NCBI RefSeq assembly: GCF_000158915.1
Contig: NZ_GG657754.1
Location: 5,780,396-5,814,096, forward strand
Direction of reading: 5' to 3'
DNA length: 33,701 bases
From: Streptomyces himastatinicus ATCC 53653
GTDB taxonomy: Bacteria > Actinomycetota > Actinomycetes > Streptomycetales > Streptomycetaceae
The notes beneath the pieces are model-generated. The model did not search any database. It was not told the origin of the DNA and saw only the letters and a program-made list of their open reading frames with translations. The position numbers were made by a program, and so were the translations under genes. Within the stretch, counting starts at the first letter, position 1. The number at the start of each line of letters is the position of its first letter. This document shows, piece after piece, positions 15,009 to 23,933 of the stretch.

Positions 15009-15363
15009 CAGACCTGCGTCATCCTCACGAGGGGAACCGACGGAACCTGGGCGCGACCTTGGGCGCGACGGCCACGGGCGGCTCACGCTACGTCCCTCGA
15101 GGTGCGTACAGCCCGGATAGAAGGTGGCAATTCGGGCGGGGTGAGGGCGTCGTTCCGGAAAGCCTCCTGGGCATGCCGCGCAGTGTTCTCCGACGCTTCA
15201 CTCACTCAGCGGCTCGTGAGACGGGCAAAGGTCGTCTGGTGTGTGCAATTTCCGCTTCCGGGGCGTGGGGTAACGATCAAAAAGATCAGGGCCGCGTGGC
15301 GGGCGGGACAGGCCGCAGGGGCGTGCCGCTCGTTTGCGTGATGGAGCGTCAGGATTTGTATTG
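15009..15363. other. Divergent intergenic region
   Basis: 355 bp between the divergent acyltransferase and DUF6247 genes. It should hold both promoters. I see no strong palindrome, RNA gene or ORF; only a short AT-richer stretch with a GATC-A5-GATC repeat near 15277. Confidence 0.4.
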
Positions 15364-15726
15364 ATGACCGAGCAGTCCTCCGCCCACGACGGGCCCCTGA
15401 TCCCGATGCCGGTCCTCACTCCGTCGGCTCTGCGGGCGGCGGTCGCTCAGATCGCGCCCGGGGAGCTGCCCGCCTTCGTCGAGCATCTGGACCGGGCGGT
15501 CGAGCAGGCCGCCCGGAACGGGACGATCGCTCCGTTGCGTACGTTCCTCCAGTGGTGGGGCGAGTTCGTCGCCATCCAGCGGTATCCGGCCCGGGCCGCG
15601 CGGCTGCGGGAGTTGGAGGTCGTGGCCGAGGAGGCGACGGACCGGGCGGCGCTGGGGTCGGCGCTGGCCGAGATGCGGCAGATCATGGACGCGGCGCATC
15701 GGGAGACGCCCGCAGTAGGGCGGTAG
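15364..15726 (+). CDS. DUF6247-family protein
   Basis: 120 residues. The central text AVAQIAPGELPAFVEHLDRA, then a helix to FLQWWGEFVAIQRYP, is the pattern of DUF6247, a small actinobacterial family of unknown function often encoded near toxin-antitoxin-like or regulatory genes. All-helical, cytosolic. The ATG is 5 nt after AGGATTTGTATTG with a weak ribosome site. Its 3' end overlaps the convergent gene 15683-16150 by 44 bp. Confidence 0.75.
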   Translation: MTEQSSAHDGPLIPMPVLTPSALRAAVAQIAPGELPAFVEHLDRAVEQAARNGTIAPLRTFLQWWGEFVAIQRYPARAARLRELEVVAEEATDRAALGSALAEMRQIMDAAHRETPAVGR

Positions 15727-16150
15727 CCGCCTCGCGCATCTCGTCTTCTATGGCGGGAGCTTGGCCCTGCTGCTCCTCCCAGGCGAGCTGGAGGCCGACG
15801 AAGCGGTCGGTGACGCTCGTGGCGTGGGGTGACCGCTCGAGGTGGGAGGCGCACCAGTAGATCTCGTCGCTCGCGTCGTACGGGGAGAGGTCTCCGCGGA
15901 GCAGGGACTGTGCGGCCCAGCGCATGCGGTAGTGCCAGGCGGTCTCCGGGTCGGGTCGGGGGAAGCCGAGCTCCGCCATGGCCTGCCAGAAGAGTTCGCG
16001 GGACGCGTCGGTACGGGACAGCCCGGCCAGGGTACGGAGGGTCGGGCTGTCCACGCCGCGGGCGAGGGCTTCGGCGGCGAGCATGGGCAGCTCATGGGTC
16101 GACTGTTCGCCCAGGACGAGGTCGACCGCCGTTGTGCGCAGGTGCTTCAC
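15683..16150 (-). CDS. Conserved hypothetical protein
   Basis: 155 residues, predicted helical and cytosolic, unrecognised. Features: LTHELPMLAAEALARGVDSPTL-like opening helices, a Trp-rich middle (AWHYRMRWAAQSLLRGDLSP, IYWCASHLE) and an acidic C-terminal helix. Third-position GC bias supports coding. It overlaps the convergent DUF6247 gene by 44 bp at the 3' ends; both frames keep good coding character up to the overlap, so both are probably real. Confidence 0.65.
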   Translation of the reverse strand: MKHLRTTAVDLVLGEQSTHELPMLAAEALARGVDSPTLRTLAGLSRTDASRELFWQAMAELGFPRPDPETAWHYRMRWAAQSLLRGDLSPYDASDEIYWCASHLERSPHATSVTDRFVGLQLAWEEQQGQAPAIEDEMREAATALLRASPDAPRP

Positions 16151-16357
16151 GGGGTGACCGTAAGCCGTGAGCCCGGTGGCGTCAGGTCAATTTCGCTTGG
16201 CCATGCGCGCCTGGCCGAAATGGCGTGCGGGCGGGGGAGTGTAGGGGGGTTTCGGGGGCGGGGCGGGTGCTTTTGTGCACTCCTGACGAACGCAGTTTTT
16301 TGCAGCAGGCAAAGTTTAGTGTTTCGCGTACTCCAGCACCCCCCACCAGGAGGCACG

Positions 16358-17056
16358 ATGACAACTCATGGGCGCAGCAGTCACGGCGCAGCGTCGAACC
16401 GCAGCCGCATGATCGCCGTCGGGGCCGCCTTGGCGGCAGTGGTCGCGGGGGCGGGGATCTGGGTCTCCCAGGCGGATGACGGGGGGAGCCAGTCGGTGAC
16501 GGACAGCGGTATGCCGTCCGCGCACGGCGGGATGGGGGCCGGGGCGGCGGCCGCGTCGGGAGCGGATGCCGCCAATTCGGGGCCGCTGAGCGAGCTGGAC
16601 AAGACGTTCCTGGTCAAGGTCCGCCAGGCCGGGCTGTGGGAGATCCCGGCCGGGCGGATGGCGCAGACCCAGGCGTCGAGCGAGGCGATCAAGCGGGCCG
16701 GGACACATCTGCTCGACGGGCACAGCAAGCTCGACCAGCTGGTGCGCGAGGACGCGAAGGCGCTGTCCTCGCCTATACCGGACGAGGCATCGGCCGAACA
16801 GCAGGAGTGGGTCAAGCAGTTGAAGGCCGCCGACGGCGAGAAGTTCGACCAGCTCTTCGTGGATCTGCTGCGCGCCTCGCACGGGAAGATCTTCATCACC
16901 ATCGGCGAGGTCCGCGCCGCCACCAAGAACCATATGATCCGGCGGCTGGCCCAGGTGACCAACGACACCGTGATGGACCACATGACGGTGTTGGAGGACA
17001 CCGGGCTGGTGACGGACGCGGTGCTGGATGACGTCGGGGCCAGCGTGCCGAAGTAG
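16358..17056 (+). CDS. DUF4142 (ferritin-like fold) exported protein
   Basis: 232 residues with a basic N-terminus and a membrane/signal segment (about 18-36), a Gly/Ala/Ser/Met-rich linker, then the DUF4142 domain: FLVKVRQAGLWEIPAGRMA, the LDGHSKLDQLV helix, FDQLFVDLLRASHG and the repeat of helices to the end. DUF4142 proteins adopt a four-helix ferritin-like bundle with unknown activity, generally outside the membrane. AGGAGG lies 5 nt before the ATG. The 207-bp gap upstream should hold its promoter. Confidence 0.85.
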   Translation: MTTHGRSSHGAASNRSRMIAVGAALAAVVAGAGIWVSQADDGGSQSVTDSGMPSAHGGMGAGAAAASGADAANSGPLSELDKTFLVKVRQAGLWEIPAGRMAQTQASSEAIKRAGTHLLDGHSKLDQLVREDAKALSSPIPDEASAEQQEWVKQLKAADGEKFDQLFVDLLRASHGKIFITIGEVRAATKNHMIRRLAQVTNDTVMDHMTVLEDTGLVTDAVLDDVGASVPK

Positions 17057-17079
17057 CGGGGCCGCGTGAGCCGCGGGGC

Positions 17080-18087
17080 TCAGGGGATCAGTACGACCTT
17101 CCCCATCGTCGCCCGCGTCTCCAGCGTCCGGTGCGCCGCGGCCGCCTCGGCGAGGGGGAAGCGGTGCACGGACGGTACGAGGCGGCCGGTCGCCGCCTCC
17201 GCCATCGCGCGCTCCTCCAGGGTGCGCATCGGGTCCGGGCCGCCCGCCTTCTCCAGCATCGGCGGGCCGAGGACGGACCGCGAGGTGATGCCGCGCGCTG
17301 CCAGCTCCCCTTCGGCGAACTCCAGCGGTCCGCCGCTCAGCAGCCCGCCCGAGGACCAGCCGAAGACGAGATGGCGGCCGCCGGGACCGAGCAGGTCGAC
17401 GGCCGCGCGGCCCGGCTCGCCGCCCACCCCGTCGAAGAGGACGGTGGGGTTACGGGACGGGCCCAGTGCCGTGCGGACCTGCTGTGGCCAGGACGGGTCG
17501 TCGTAGTCGACGGCGAGATCCGCGCCCAGCTCGCGGACGCGCGCCAGTTTCGCCGGGCCGCCCGCGAGCCCTACGACGGTGGCGCCCGCGTGCTTCGCGT
17601 ACTGGACCACGAGCTGGCCGATGCCACCCGCCGCCGAGGTCACCAGGGCCACGTCGTCGGCGGTCAGCTCCGCGAACTGGAGGATGCCCATGGTCGTACG
17701 TCCCGTACCGATCATGGCGACGGCCTGTGCCGCGTCCAGGGACGCCGGTATCGCGTGCAGCTTGGCGGCGGGGACCACGGCCAGTTCTGCGTAGCCGCCC
17801 GGGACCATGCCGAGGTGGGCGACGACGCGTCTGCCGAGCCACGCCGGGTCGGTGCCCTCGCCCAGGGCGTCCACGGTGCCCGCGACCTCGCGGCCGGGGA
17901 TGGTGGGCAGTTCGGGGGCGGTGTGGACGGCGGTGGTCAGGCCCTCGCGCAGCGCGGCGTCCAGCAGGTGCACCCCGGCGGCGGCGACCGCGATGCGTAC
18001 CTGGCCGGGGCCGGGCTCGGGGTCGTCGGTCTTCTCGTACGTCAGGTTCCCGGCGGGGCCGAAGGCGTGCAGGCGGACGGCGTGCAT
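17080..18087 (-). CDS. Zinc-independent quinone oxidoreductase (MDR family)
   Basis: 335 residues with the GroES-like N-terminal domain (GVHLLDAALREG, IPGREVAGTV) and a Rossmann domain with SAAGGIGQLVVQYAK, the NADPH-binding motif of quinone oxidoreductase-type medium-chain dehydrogenases. The Cys/His zinc ligands of alcohol dehydrogenases are absent. It probably reduces quinones or enones with NADPH. A MerR-type palindrome and a TTGACT -35 lie upstream (18154-18176), suggesting induction by a redox or electrophile sensor encoded elsewhere. Confidence 0.9.
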   Translation of the reverse strand: MHAVRLHAFGPAGNLTYEKTDDPEPGPGQVRIAVAAAGVHLLDAALREGLTTAVHTAPELPTIPGREVAGTVDALGEGTDPAWLGRRVVAHLGMVPGGYAELAVVPAAKLHAIPASLDAAQAVAMIGTGRTTMGILQFAELTADDVALVTSAAGGIGQLVVQYAKHAGATVVGLAGGPAKLARVRELGADLAVDYDDPSWPQQVRTALGPSRNPTVLFDGVGGEPGRAAVDLLGPGGRHLVFGWSSGGLLSGGPLEFAEGELAARGITSRSVLGPPMLEKAGGPDPMRTLEERAMAEAATGRLVPSVHRFPLAEAAAAHRTLETRATMGKVVLIP

Positions 18088-18153
18088 GGCGTCTCCCAGG
18101 CTGGCTCGAGGCGCACCGTGCGGTGTGGTGCGCGACCATGCCGTCAGCCTCCG

Positions 18154-18176
18154 ACCTCAACCTAGGTTCAAGTCAA
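18154..18176 (-). promoter_or_regulatory. MerR-type operator/promoter of the quinone oxidoreductase
   Basis: ACCTCAACCTAGGTTCAAGT (18154-18173) is an imperfect palindrome, 8 of 10 arm positions matching around a perfect AACCTAGGTT core. On the minus strand a TTGACT -35 (18176-18171) overlaps it, the layout of MerR/SoxR-controlled promoters with long spacers. Confidence 0.5.
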
Positions 18177-18180
18177 GGCG

Positions 18181-18711
18181 TCAGACGCGGGGGAAGCGGG
18201 CCTGGAGGTCCCAGACCACCGGGTTGTCGCCGAGCCCCTCGTGCATGTCGACGAGGTCGGCGATCAGGTCCTGGAGGAAGTCGCGGGCCTCGCGGCGCAG
18301 CGCGCGGTGCTGGAAGGTCAGCGGTGCCTCTTCGAGCGGCACCCAGTCGGCGGTGATGTCGACCCAGCCGAAGCGGCGCTCGAAGAGCATGCGGTCGGCC
18401 GATTCGGTGAAGTCCAGCTCCTCGTGGATGGCCCGGGCGGAGCGGCTGCCGCGCGGGTCGCGGTCCAGCCGTTCCACGATGTCGCACAGCGCCCAGGCGA
18501 AGTCGAGCACCGGAACCCATCCCCAGGCTGTGGACAGTTCGCGGTCGGCCACGGTGTCGGCGAGATAGACGTCGCCGCAGAACAGATCGTGGCGCAGCGC
18601 GTGCACATCCGCGCTCCGGTAGTCCGTCTGCGGCGGGTCCGGGAAGCGGCGGGAGAGGGAGTAGCCCAGGTCGATCACGGGGTTGATGGTGTCACGGGGG
18701 TCTTGGCGCAC
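18181..18711 (-). CDS. Conserved hypothetical protein
   Basis: 176 residues from a GTG, soluble, no signal peptide. The text (VPVLDFAWALCDIVERLD, ERRFGWVDITADWVPL, REARDFLQDLIADLVDMHEGL) looks like a compact alpha/beta domain conserved in actinobacteria, but I cannot assign a role. An acidic protein, read alone between the quinone oxidoreductase operator and the terminator of the formaldehyde operon. Confidence 0.75.
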   Translation of the reverse strand: MRQDPRDTINPVIDLGYSLSRRFPDPPQTDYRSADVHALRHDLFCGDVYLADTVADRELSTAWGWVPVLDFAWALCDIVERLDRDPRGSRSARAIHEELDFTESADRMLFERRFGWVDITADWVPLEEAPLTFQHRALRREARDFLQDLIADLVDMHEGLGDNPVVWDLQARFPRV

Positions 18712-18720
18712 AGGAGGGCA

Positions 18721-18745
18721 GGGCGCCGGGGCGGGCCCGGCGCCC
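18721..18745 (-). terminator. Terminator of the mscR/MBL operon
   Basis: Perfect 10-bp stem GGGCGCCGGG / CCCGGCGCCC with a 5-nt loop, 15 bp beyond the stop at 18760. Confidence 0.65.
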
Positions 18746-18759
18746 TTCGCATGAGCCCC

Positions 18760-19422
18760 TCAGTGCCCGCGCGCGATCCACTCCTCCAGGTGCGGCGCCT
18801 CGTCCGCGATCAGCGTCGGGTCGCCGTGCCCGGTGCGGACGACGGTCTGCGGCGGCAGGGCGAACAGCCGCTCCCGGATGGACTCGATGATCGTCTCGAA
18901 CGAGGAGTACGAGCGCCCGGTGGCGCCCGGTCCGCCCTGGAAGAGGGTGTCCCCGGAGAACACGGTGGTCAGCGCGGGGGCGTGCAGGCAGACCGCGCCG
19001 GGGGAGTGGCCGGGGGTGTGCAGGACGCGCAGCTGCGTACCGCCGACGGTGAGCACGTCGCCGTCGGCCAGCGGCTTGTCCGGGGCGCGGTTCGGGTGGC
19101 GCATCCGCCACAGCACCTCGTCGTCCGGGTGCAGCAGGATCGGGGCGCCGGTGCGGTCGGCGACGTCCGGGGCCGCGTCGATGTGGTCGTCGTGGCCGTG
19201 CGTACAGATGATGCCGAGCAGCCGGCGGTCGCCGATGGCCTCGACGATCGCGTCCGCGTCGTGGGCGGCGTCGATGACGTACGCCTCGTGGTCGTCGCCG
19301 ATGAGCCAGACGTTGTTGTCGACGTCCCAGGTGCCGCCGTCCAGCGAGAAGGTGCCGGAGGTGACCAGGTGGTCGATGCGTACGGGCGGAGGGGTCATCG
19401 CGGTGTCACCACCAGAGGTCAT
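18760..19422 (-). CDS. Metallo-beta-lactamase-fold hydrolase paired with MscR
   Basis: 220 residues. The metal-binding motif THGHDDH is at 74-80, with further ligands H139 (TPGHSPG), D158 (FSGDTL) and H199 (GHGDP), so a complete dinuclear glyoxalase-II-like site. The start ATG shares its A with the dehydrogenase stop (TGATG), indicating translational coupling. The pairing with S-(hydroxymethyl)mycothiol dehydrogenase suggests it hydrolyses the S-formylmycothiol product to formate and mycothiol. That role is inferred from context and family. Confidence 0.88.
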   Translation of the reverse strand: MTSGGDTAMTPPPVRIDHLVTSGTFSLDGGTWDVDNNVWLIGDDHEAYVIDAAHDADAIVEAIGDRRLLGIICTHGHDDHIDAAPDVADRTGAPILLHPDDEVLWRMRHPNRAPDKPLADGDVLTVGGTQLRVLHTPGHSPGAVCLHAPALTTVFSGDTLFQGGPGATGRSYSSFETIIESIRERLFALPPQTVVRTGHGDPTLIADEAPHLEEWIARGH

Positions 19423-20504
19423 CAGAGGATCACCACCGAGCGCAGGACGTCGCCGCGGTGCATCTTCTCGAACGCCGCCTCGATGTCGTCGAGCCCGATG
19501 GTCTCGCTGACGAAGGCATCCAGGTCGAGCCGTCCCTGCTGGTAGAGGTCGATCAGCAGGGGGAAGTCGCGGGACGGCAGACAGTCCCCGTACCAGGAGG
19601 ACTTGAGGGCGCCGCCGCCGAAGACGTCGATCAGATTCAGTTCGAGCTTCATCTCCGGGGTGGGCACGCCGACCAGGACGACGGTGCCTGCCAGGTCGCG
19701 GGCGTAGAAGGCCTGCCGGTACGTCTCGGGGCGGCCGACCGCCTCGATCACCACGTCCGCGCCGTTGCCGTCGGTCAGTTCGCGGATGGCCTCGACCACG
19801 TCGGTGGTCTTGCCGTTGACGGTGTGGGTGGCGCCGAGGGAGCGGGCCTGCTCCAGCTTCCGGTCGTCCACGTCCACCGCGATGATCTTCGCGGCACCGG
19901 CGAGCCGGGATCCGGCGATCGAGGCGCCGCCGACTCCGCCGCAGCCGATGACCGCGACCGCGTCGCCGCGCCCGACGTTGCCGGTGTTGATGGCGGCGCC
20001 GATCCCGGCCATGACCCCGCAGCCGAGCAGCCCGGCGGCGGCCGGGGAGGCGGACGGGTCGACCTTGGTGCACTGGCCCGCCGCGACCAGCGTCTTCTCG
20101 GCGAACGCGCCGATGCCGAGGGCCGGGCTCAGGGCGGTGCCGTCGGTGAGCGTCATGGGCTGGGACGCGTTGTGGGTGGCGAAGCAGTACCAGGGGCGGC
20201 CGCGGCGGCAGGCCCGGCACTGGCCGCACACCGCACGCCAGTTGAGGATCACGTAGTCGCCGGGGGCCACCTCGGTGACGCCGTCGCCGACGGACTCCAC
20301 GACGCCCGCTGCCTCGTGCCCGAGGAGGAACGGGAAGTCGTCGTTGATGCCGCCTTCCCGGTAGTGCAGATCGGTGTGGCAGACGCCGCACGCCTGGACC
20401 TTCACCACCGCCTCGCCCGGGCCGGGGTCCGGCACCACGATCGTCTCGATCCGGACCTGCTCGCCTTTGCCGGGGGCCACCACGCCGCGTACGTGTTGAG
20501 TCAT
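19422..20504 (-). CDS. mscR: S-(hydroxymethyl)mycothiol dehydrogenase
   Basis: 360 residues of the class III zinc alcohol dehydrogenase type. Catalytic zinc ligands C42 (GVCHTD), H63 (LLGHE) and C162 (LGCGVMAG); structural zinc cysteines C93, C96, C99 and C107; NAD-binding GCGGVGG at 187-193. This close spacing and the insertion-free middle are typical of mycothiol-dependent formaldehyde dehydrogenase of actinobacteria, which oxidises the spontaneous adduct of formaldehyde and mycothiol. It is first in a two-gene operon with the MBL hydrolase. The start is supported by [15 protein letters not shown], the usual opening. Confidence 0.93.
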   Translation of the reverse strand: MTQHVRGVVAPGKGEQVRIETIVVPDPGPGEAVVKVQACGVCHTDLHYREGGINDDFPFLLGHEAAGVVESVGDGVTEVAPGDYVILNWRAVCGQCRACRRGRPWYCFATHNASQPMTLTDGTALSPALGIGAFAEKTLVAAGQCTKVDPSASPAAAGLLGCGVMAGIGAAINTGNVGRGDAVAVIGCGGVGGASIAGSRLAGAAKIIAVDVDDRKLEQARSLGATHTVNGKTTDVVEAIRELTDGNGADVVIEAVGRPETYRQAFYARDLAGTVVLVGVPTPEMKLELNLIDVFGGGALKSSWYGDCLPSRDFPLLIDLYQQGRLDLDAFVSETIGLDDIEAAFEKMHRGDVLRSVVIL

Positions 20505-20560
20505 GGGAGCAGCGTAAGGGCCGATCAGCGGCTGTGACAGGAACTCGGGGCGACCGCATC

Positions 20561-20589
20561 GGGCCGCACCGGAATCGCCGGTGCGGCCC
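20561..20589 (-). terminator. Terminator of the M4 peptidase gene
   Basis: Perfect 12-bp stem GGGCCGCACCGG / CCGGTGCGGCCC with a 5-nt loop, 43 bp past the peptidase stop and upstream of mscR. Confidence 0.65.
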
Positions 20590-20631
20590 GTTCCGCTTCA
20601 CTTCGCGGTGGTCTTCACTTCACGCCGAGCT

Positions 20632-22251
20632 CTACTTCACGTTGATCGCGGTCCAGGCGGCGGCGACGGCCTTGTACTCGGTGCTGTTCGCCCCGTAGAG
20701 GTCGGTGGCGGCACTGAGGGTGGCGGTGCGGGCCTGGGCGTACTTGCTGGTGGAGGTCAGGTACGTGGTCAGGGCCTTGTACCAGATCTTGGTGGCCTTG
20801 TCCCGGCCGATGCCGGTGACCGTCGAGCCGTCGTACGTCGGGCTGTTGTAGCTCACGCCGTTGATGGTCTTCGCACCGCTGCCCTCGGACAGCAGGTAGT
20901 AGAAGTGGTTGGCGGGCCCGGACGAGTAGTGGACGTCGATGTTGCCGAGCGTCGAGGACCAGTAGTCGCGGGACGCGCCGTCCTTGCTGGGCTTGTCCTG
21001 GTAGCGCAGCGGGGTGCCGTCGCCGTTGATGTTGATCTTCTCGCCGATGAGGTAGTCGCCCACGTCGGAGGAGTTGCCGGAGTAGAACTCCACGGCGCTC
21101 GCGAAGATGTCGGAGGTGGCCTCGTTGAGGCCGCCGGACTCGCCGCTGTAGTTGAGCTTGGCGGTGGCGGCGGTGACGCCGTGGGTCATCTCGTGGGCGG
21201 CCACGTCGATCGAGGTGAGCGCGTTGGCGTTGCCCGAGCCGTCGCCGTACGTCATGCAGAAGCAGGAGTCCTGCCAGAACGCGTTGACGTAGTTGTTGCC
21301 GTAGTGGACGCGGGAGTACGAGCCCACGCCGTTGTTCTTGATGCCGTTGCGGCCCAGGACCTCCTTGTAGAAGTCCCAGGTCTCGGCGGCGCCGTAGTGC
21401 GCGTCGACCCCGGCGGTCTGGCGGCCGCCGCCCCAGACGTCGTCGGCGTCGGTGAAGAGCGTGCCGGTGCCCGACGACCCCTGGTTCAGGTCGTACGTCT
21501 TGTGGCTGCCGCGGGTGCCGTCGGTGAGGCTGTACGTGGAGCCGCTCTTGGTGGTGCCGAGCGGCACCGTGCCGCTGTACTTGCTGGTGCCGGTCCCGGT
21601 GTGGACGGCCTCGTTCTCGGCCAGCCTCTTGCCGGTCGCGGCGTCGGTGATGACGTGCAGCTCGCTCGGCGTGCCGTCCTTCTGGGTGCCGGTGACGACG
21701 GTCTCCCAGGCCAGCACGGGCTTGCCGGTCGCGGCCCAGACCACCTTGCGCGGCGACTTGGCCTTCTCGCCGGAGTCGGCCGAGGTCGCGGCCTTCAGCG
21801 CGGCCTTGGAGGCGGCGGAGGAGGACACCGCGGCGTCCGTGCCGGCCACGGCTATCTTCGCGCTGGTCGCCTTGGTGACGGTGCGGGCGCCGCTGGGCTT
21901 CTCGTGGACGACCAGGTCGCCGCCGAGGACGGGCAGCCCGTCGTAGGTGCGTTCGTAGCGGGTGTGCACGGTTCCGTCGGCGTCCTTGATGACGTCGCGT
22001 GCGACGAGCTTCTCCTTGGCCCCGAGCCCCAGGTGGTCGGCCTGGGCGGAGGTATCGGCCTGCGCCGCCTTGATCGAGGCGGTGCGCTCCGCGGGGGTCA
22101 GCAGCAGCGCGGTCGCGCCCGCCTCACGGGAGCTGTCCGGCTGGGCGTTGGCCGAGCCGGTCTGGATGCCGATGACGACCATCGCGGCGGAGGCGACGAA
22201 CGCGGCCGCGCGGATGGTCTTCTTGCGGGGGGAGGAAGCGTGAGGTCTCAC
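20632..22251 (-). CDS. Secreted M4 (thermolysin-family) metallopeptidase
   Basis: 539 residues from a GTG with AAGGAG upstream. Signal peptide to about residue 36 (SANAQ), an FTP/PepSY-type propeptide (about 45-210), then the M4 catalytic domain: HEMTH at 353-357 gives two zinc ligands and the catalytic Glu354, E377 in GGLNEATSD is the third ligand, and H449 in GPANHF is the transition-state His. The C-terminal alpha domain ends at VAAAWTAINVK with no extra carbohydrate- or proprotein-convertase domain. An extracellular, calcium-stabilised neutral protease, probably used for nutrient scavenging or development. A single gene between two terminators. Confidence 0.96.
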   Translation of the reverse strand: MRPHASSPRKKTIRAAAFVASAAMVVIGIQTGSANAQPDSSREAGATALLLTPAERTASIKAAQADTSAQADHLGLGAKEKLVARDVIKDADGTVHTRYERTYDGLPVLGGDLVVHEKPSGARTVTKATSAKIAVAGTDAAVSSSAASKAALKAATSADSGEKAKSPRKVVWAATGKPVLAWETVVTGTQKDGTPSELHVITDAATGKRLAENEAVHTGTGTSKYSGTVPLGTTKSGSTYSLTDGTRGSHKTYDLNQGSSGTGTLFTDADDVWGGGRQTAGVDAHYGAAETWDFYKEVLGRNGIKNNGVGSYSRVHYGNNYVNAFWQDSCFCMTYGDGSGNANALTSIDVAAHEMTHGVTAATAKLNYSGESGGLNEATSDIFASAVEFYSGNSSDVGDYLIGEKININGDGTPLRYQDKPSKDGASRDYWSSTLGNIDVHYSSGPANHFYYLLSEGSGAKTINGVSYNSPTYDGSTVTGIGRDKATKIWYKALTTYLTSTSKYAQARTATLSAATDLYGANSTEYKAVAAAWTAINVK

Positions 22252-22604
22252 TCGGTCTCCTTGCTGAGGGGCCGCGGGATCGCGGCCCTGTGTAGGGGGT
22301 GCGGACAGCCGTGGGTGGACTGTCCGGTCGAGCAGGAGTGGTGCGTGAGGTGCCAGTGGCGCGCTTCGGTTCCGTGGCGGGAGGTGCCTGCCGGGCCGTG
22401 GGGCGGCCCGTGTGCGTGCGGAACCAAGGACTTACCGCGGAGTCAGAAGAGACGCGCGGCGAGCCGAGCAGAGATTGTCATCGAACGATCCGTTCTGACA
22501 GGTGCGTAACAAGAATTTGACCGTTCGTTATTCAAGCAGGGCAAATTTCGGTCAGTCAGGTATAGCGGGGAAATGCCTGGTTGGTCCTCCCTTGTCAGGA
22601 AAAA

Positions 22605-22644
22605 CGGCGAGGGCCGCCCCCCTTGTCGGGGGCGGCCCTCGCCG
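22605..22644 (-). terminator. Strong intrinsic terminator of terD
   Basis: 17-bp perfect stem (CGGCGAGGGCCGCCCCC and its complement) with a 6-nt loop, followed on the minus strand by five T. The rest of the 22252-22675 gap shows only an AT-richer stretch near 22500-22560, probably the peptidase promoter. Confidence 0.9.
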
Positions 22645-22675
22645 CGTGCTGCGCTTGAGGCTGCGCTGAAGAACG

Positions 22676-23251
22676 TCAGACGTTGACGCCGAAGTCCTGC
22701 GCGATGCCCACCAGGCCCGAGGCGTAGCCCTGGCCGACGGCGCGGAACTTCCACTCGGCGCCGTTGCGGTACAGCTCGCCGAAGACCATGGCGGTCTCGG
22801 TGGCGGCGTCCTCGCTCAGGTCGTAGCGGGCGATCTCGGTGCCACCGGCCTGGTTGACGATACGGATGAACGCGTTCCGCACCTGACCGAAGTTCTGGCT
22901 GCGCGACTCGGCGTCGTAGATCGAGACCGGGAAGACGATCTTCTCGATGTCGGCCGGCAGACCCGCCAGGTTGACGTTGATCTGCTCGTCATCGCCCTCG
23001 CCCTGACCGGTCACGTTGTCACCGGTGTGGACGATGGTCTGGTCCGGGGTGGCCTTGTTGTTGAAGAACACGAAGTGCTGGTCGGAGTAGACCTTGCCGT
23101 TGGTGTTGACGGCGATGGCGCTCGCGTCCAGGTCGAAGTCGGTGCCCGTGGTGGTGCGGACATCCCAGCCGAGGCCGACCGTGACGGCGGTCAGGCCCGG
23201 TGCCTCCTTGGTGAGCGAGACGTTGCCGCCCTTGGACAGGCTTACAGCCAT
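22676..23251 (-). CDS. terD: TerD-family (tellurium-resistance-like) protein
   Basis: 191 residues covering a single TerD domain: [15 protein letters not shown] (calcium ligands), [15 protein letters not shown] and the C-terminal [15 protein letters not shown]. TerD proteins bind Ca2+ and are linked to tellurite, phage and stress tolerance; in Streptomyces several paralogues affect development. Cytosolic. It is a lone gene, divergent from the arfB-like gene across a 226-bp gap. An inverted repeat CATCAGGG/CCCTGATG (23338-23345 and 23385-23392) lies in that gap beside an AT-rich stretch and may be part of its regulation. Confidence 0.95.
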   Translation of the reverse strand: MAVSLSKGGNVSLTKEAPGLTAVTVGLGWDVRTTTGTDFDLDASAIAVNTNGKVYSDQHFVFFNNKATPDQTIVHTGDNVTGQGEGDDEQINVNLAGLPADIEKIVFPVSIYDAESRSQNFGQVRNAFIRIVNQAGGTEIARYDLSEDAATETAMVFGELYRNGAEWKFRAVGQGYASGLVGIAQDFGVNV

Positions 23252-23477
23252 GGGGAGTCCCTTTCGTGGTCTCGATGGTTCGAGTCGGCAGCTTCGTCCA
23301 TTGCTCCGGGCGAAGTCGCCGTCATCCTCCACAACGCCATCAGGGCACCCACAGGTTCCAGGTACCTTTACTTTCTTTGCCAAACCCTGATGGGTGTCCC
23401 CGGAGCCCCTGCCTCCGCGCTCCCGGCCGCGGCAAAACGGGATGACGCCGCAGGGGTCGGCGGGTGACCATGGAGCC

Positions 23478-23906
23478 ATGTCCGGGCCCTATGTCATCCG
23501 TGGTTCCGTCTCTCTGCCGGAGGCGGAGCTGATGTGGCGTTTCTCCCGGTCGTCCGGGCCCGGCGGGCAGCACGTCAATACGAGTGACAGCGCCGTCGAG
23601 CTGCGCTTCGACCTCGCCGCCACCGACGCGCTGCCGCAGGTGTGGAAGGAGCGCGCGCTGGAGCGGCTGGCCGGGCGGCTGGCCGACGGGGTGCTGACCG
23701 TACGGGCGTCCGAGCACCGTTCCCAGTGGCGCAACCGCGAGACCGCCGCCGTCCGGCTCGCCTCGCTGCTCGCGGAGGCGTCAGCGCCGCCGCCCAGGCC
23801 GCGCCGCCCGACCCGGATCCCGCGCGGCATCAACGAGCGCCGGTTGCGGGAGAAGAAGAAGCGGAGCGACACCAAGCGCGGGCGGTCGGGACGCGACTGG
23901 GGCTGA
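23478..23906 (+). CDS. arfB: Peptide-chain release factor-like ribosome-rescue protein (ArfB/YaeJ type)
   Basis: 142 residues with the GGQ peptidyl-hydrolase motif at 29-31 ([14 protein letters not shown]) and a long basic C-terminal tail ([19 protein letters not shown] region) like ArfB, which inserts into the empty mRNA channel of stalled ribosomes and frees the peptidyl-tRNA. The codon-recognition domains of RF1/RF2 are absent, as expected. The ATG follows a GGTGACCATGGAG ribosome site. It converges with the flavin reductase gene, leaving 27 bp. Confidence 0.93.
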   Translation: MSGPYVIRGSVSLPEAELMWRFSRSSGPGGQHVNTSDSAVELRFDLAATDALPQVWKERALERLAGRLADGVLTVRASEHRSQWRNRETAAVRLASLLAEASAPPPRPRRPTRIPRGINERRLREKKKRSDTKRGRSGRDWG

Positions 23907-23933
23907 GCCCCCAGGAGCACTGAATTATTCGGG

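Noticed and set aside
10743..18711. Secondary-metabolite gene cluster
   Set aside because: A hydrolase, an imine-reductase-like enzyme, an acyltransferase and a quinone oxidoreductase are present, but no core synthase (PKS, NRPS, terpene, RiPP precursor) and the genes are in separate transcription units.
20581..22509. Very long plus-strand open frame (about 640 codons) opposite the M4 peptidase
   Set aside because: Its translation is Val/Gly/Ala/Arg-rich with no domain, and it lies wholly over a well-supported metallopeptidase. It is a GC-bias shadow, as are similar long antisense frames at 13881-15341 and 5139-6869.
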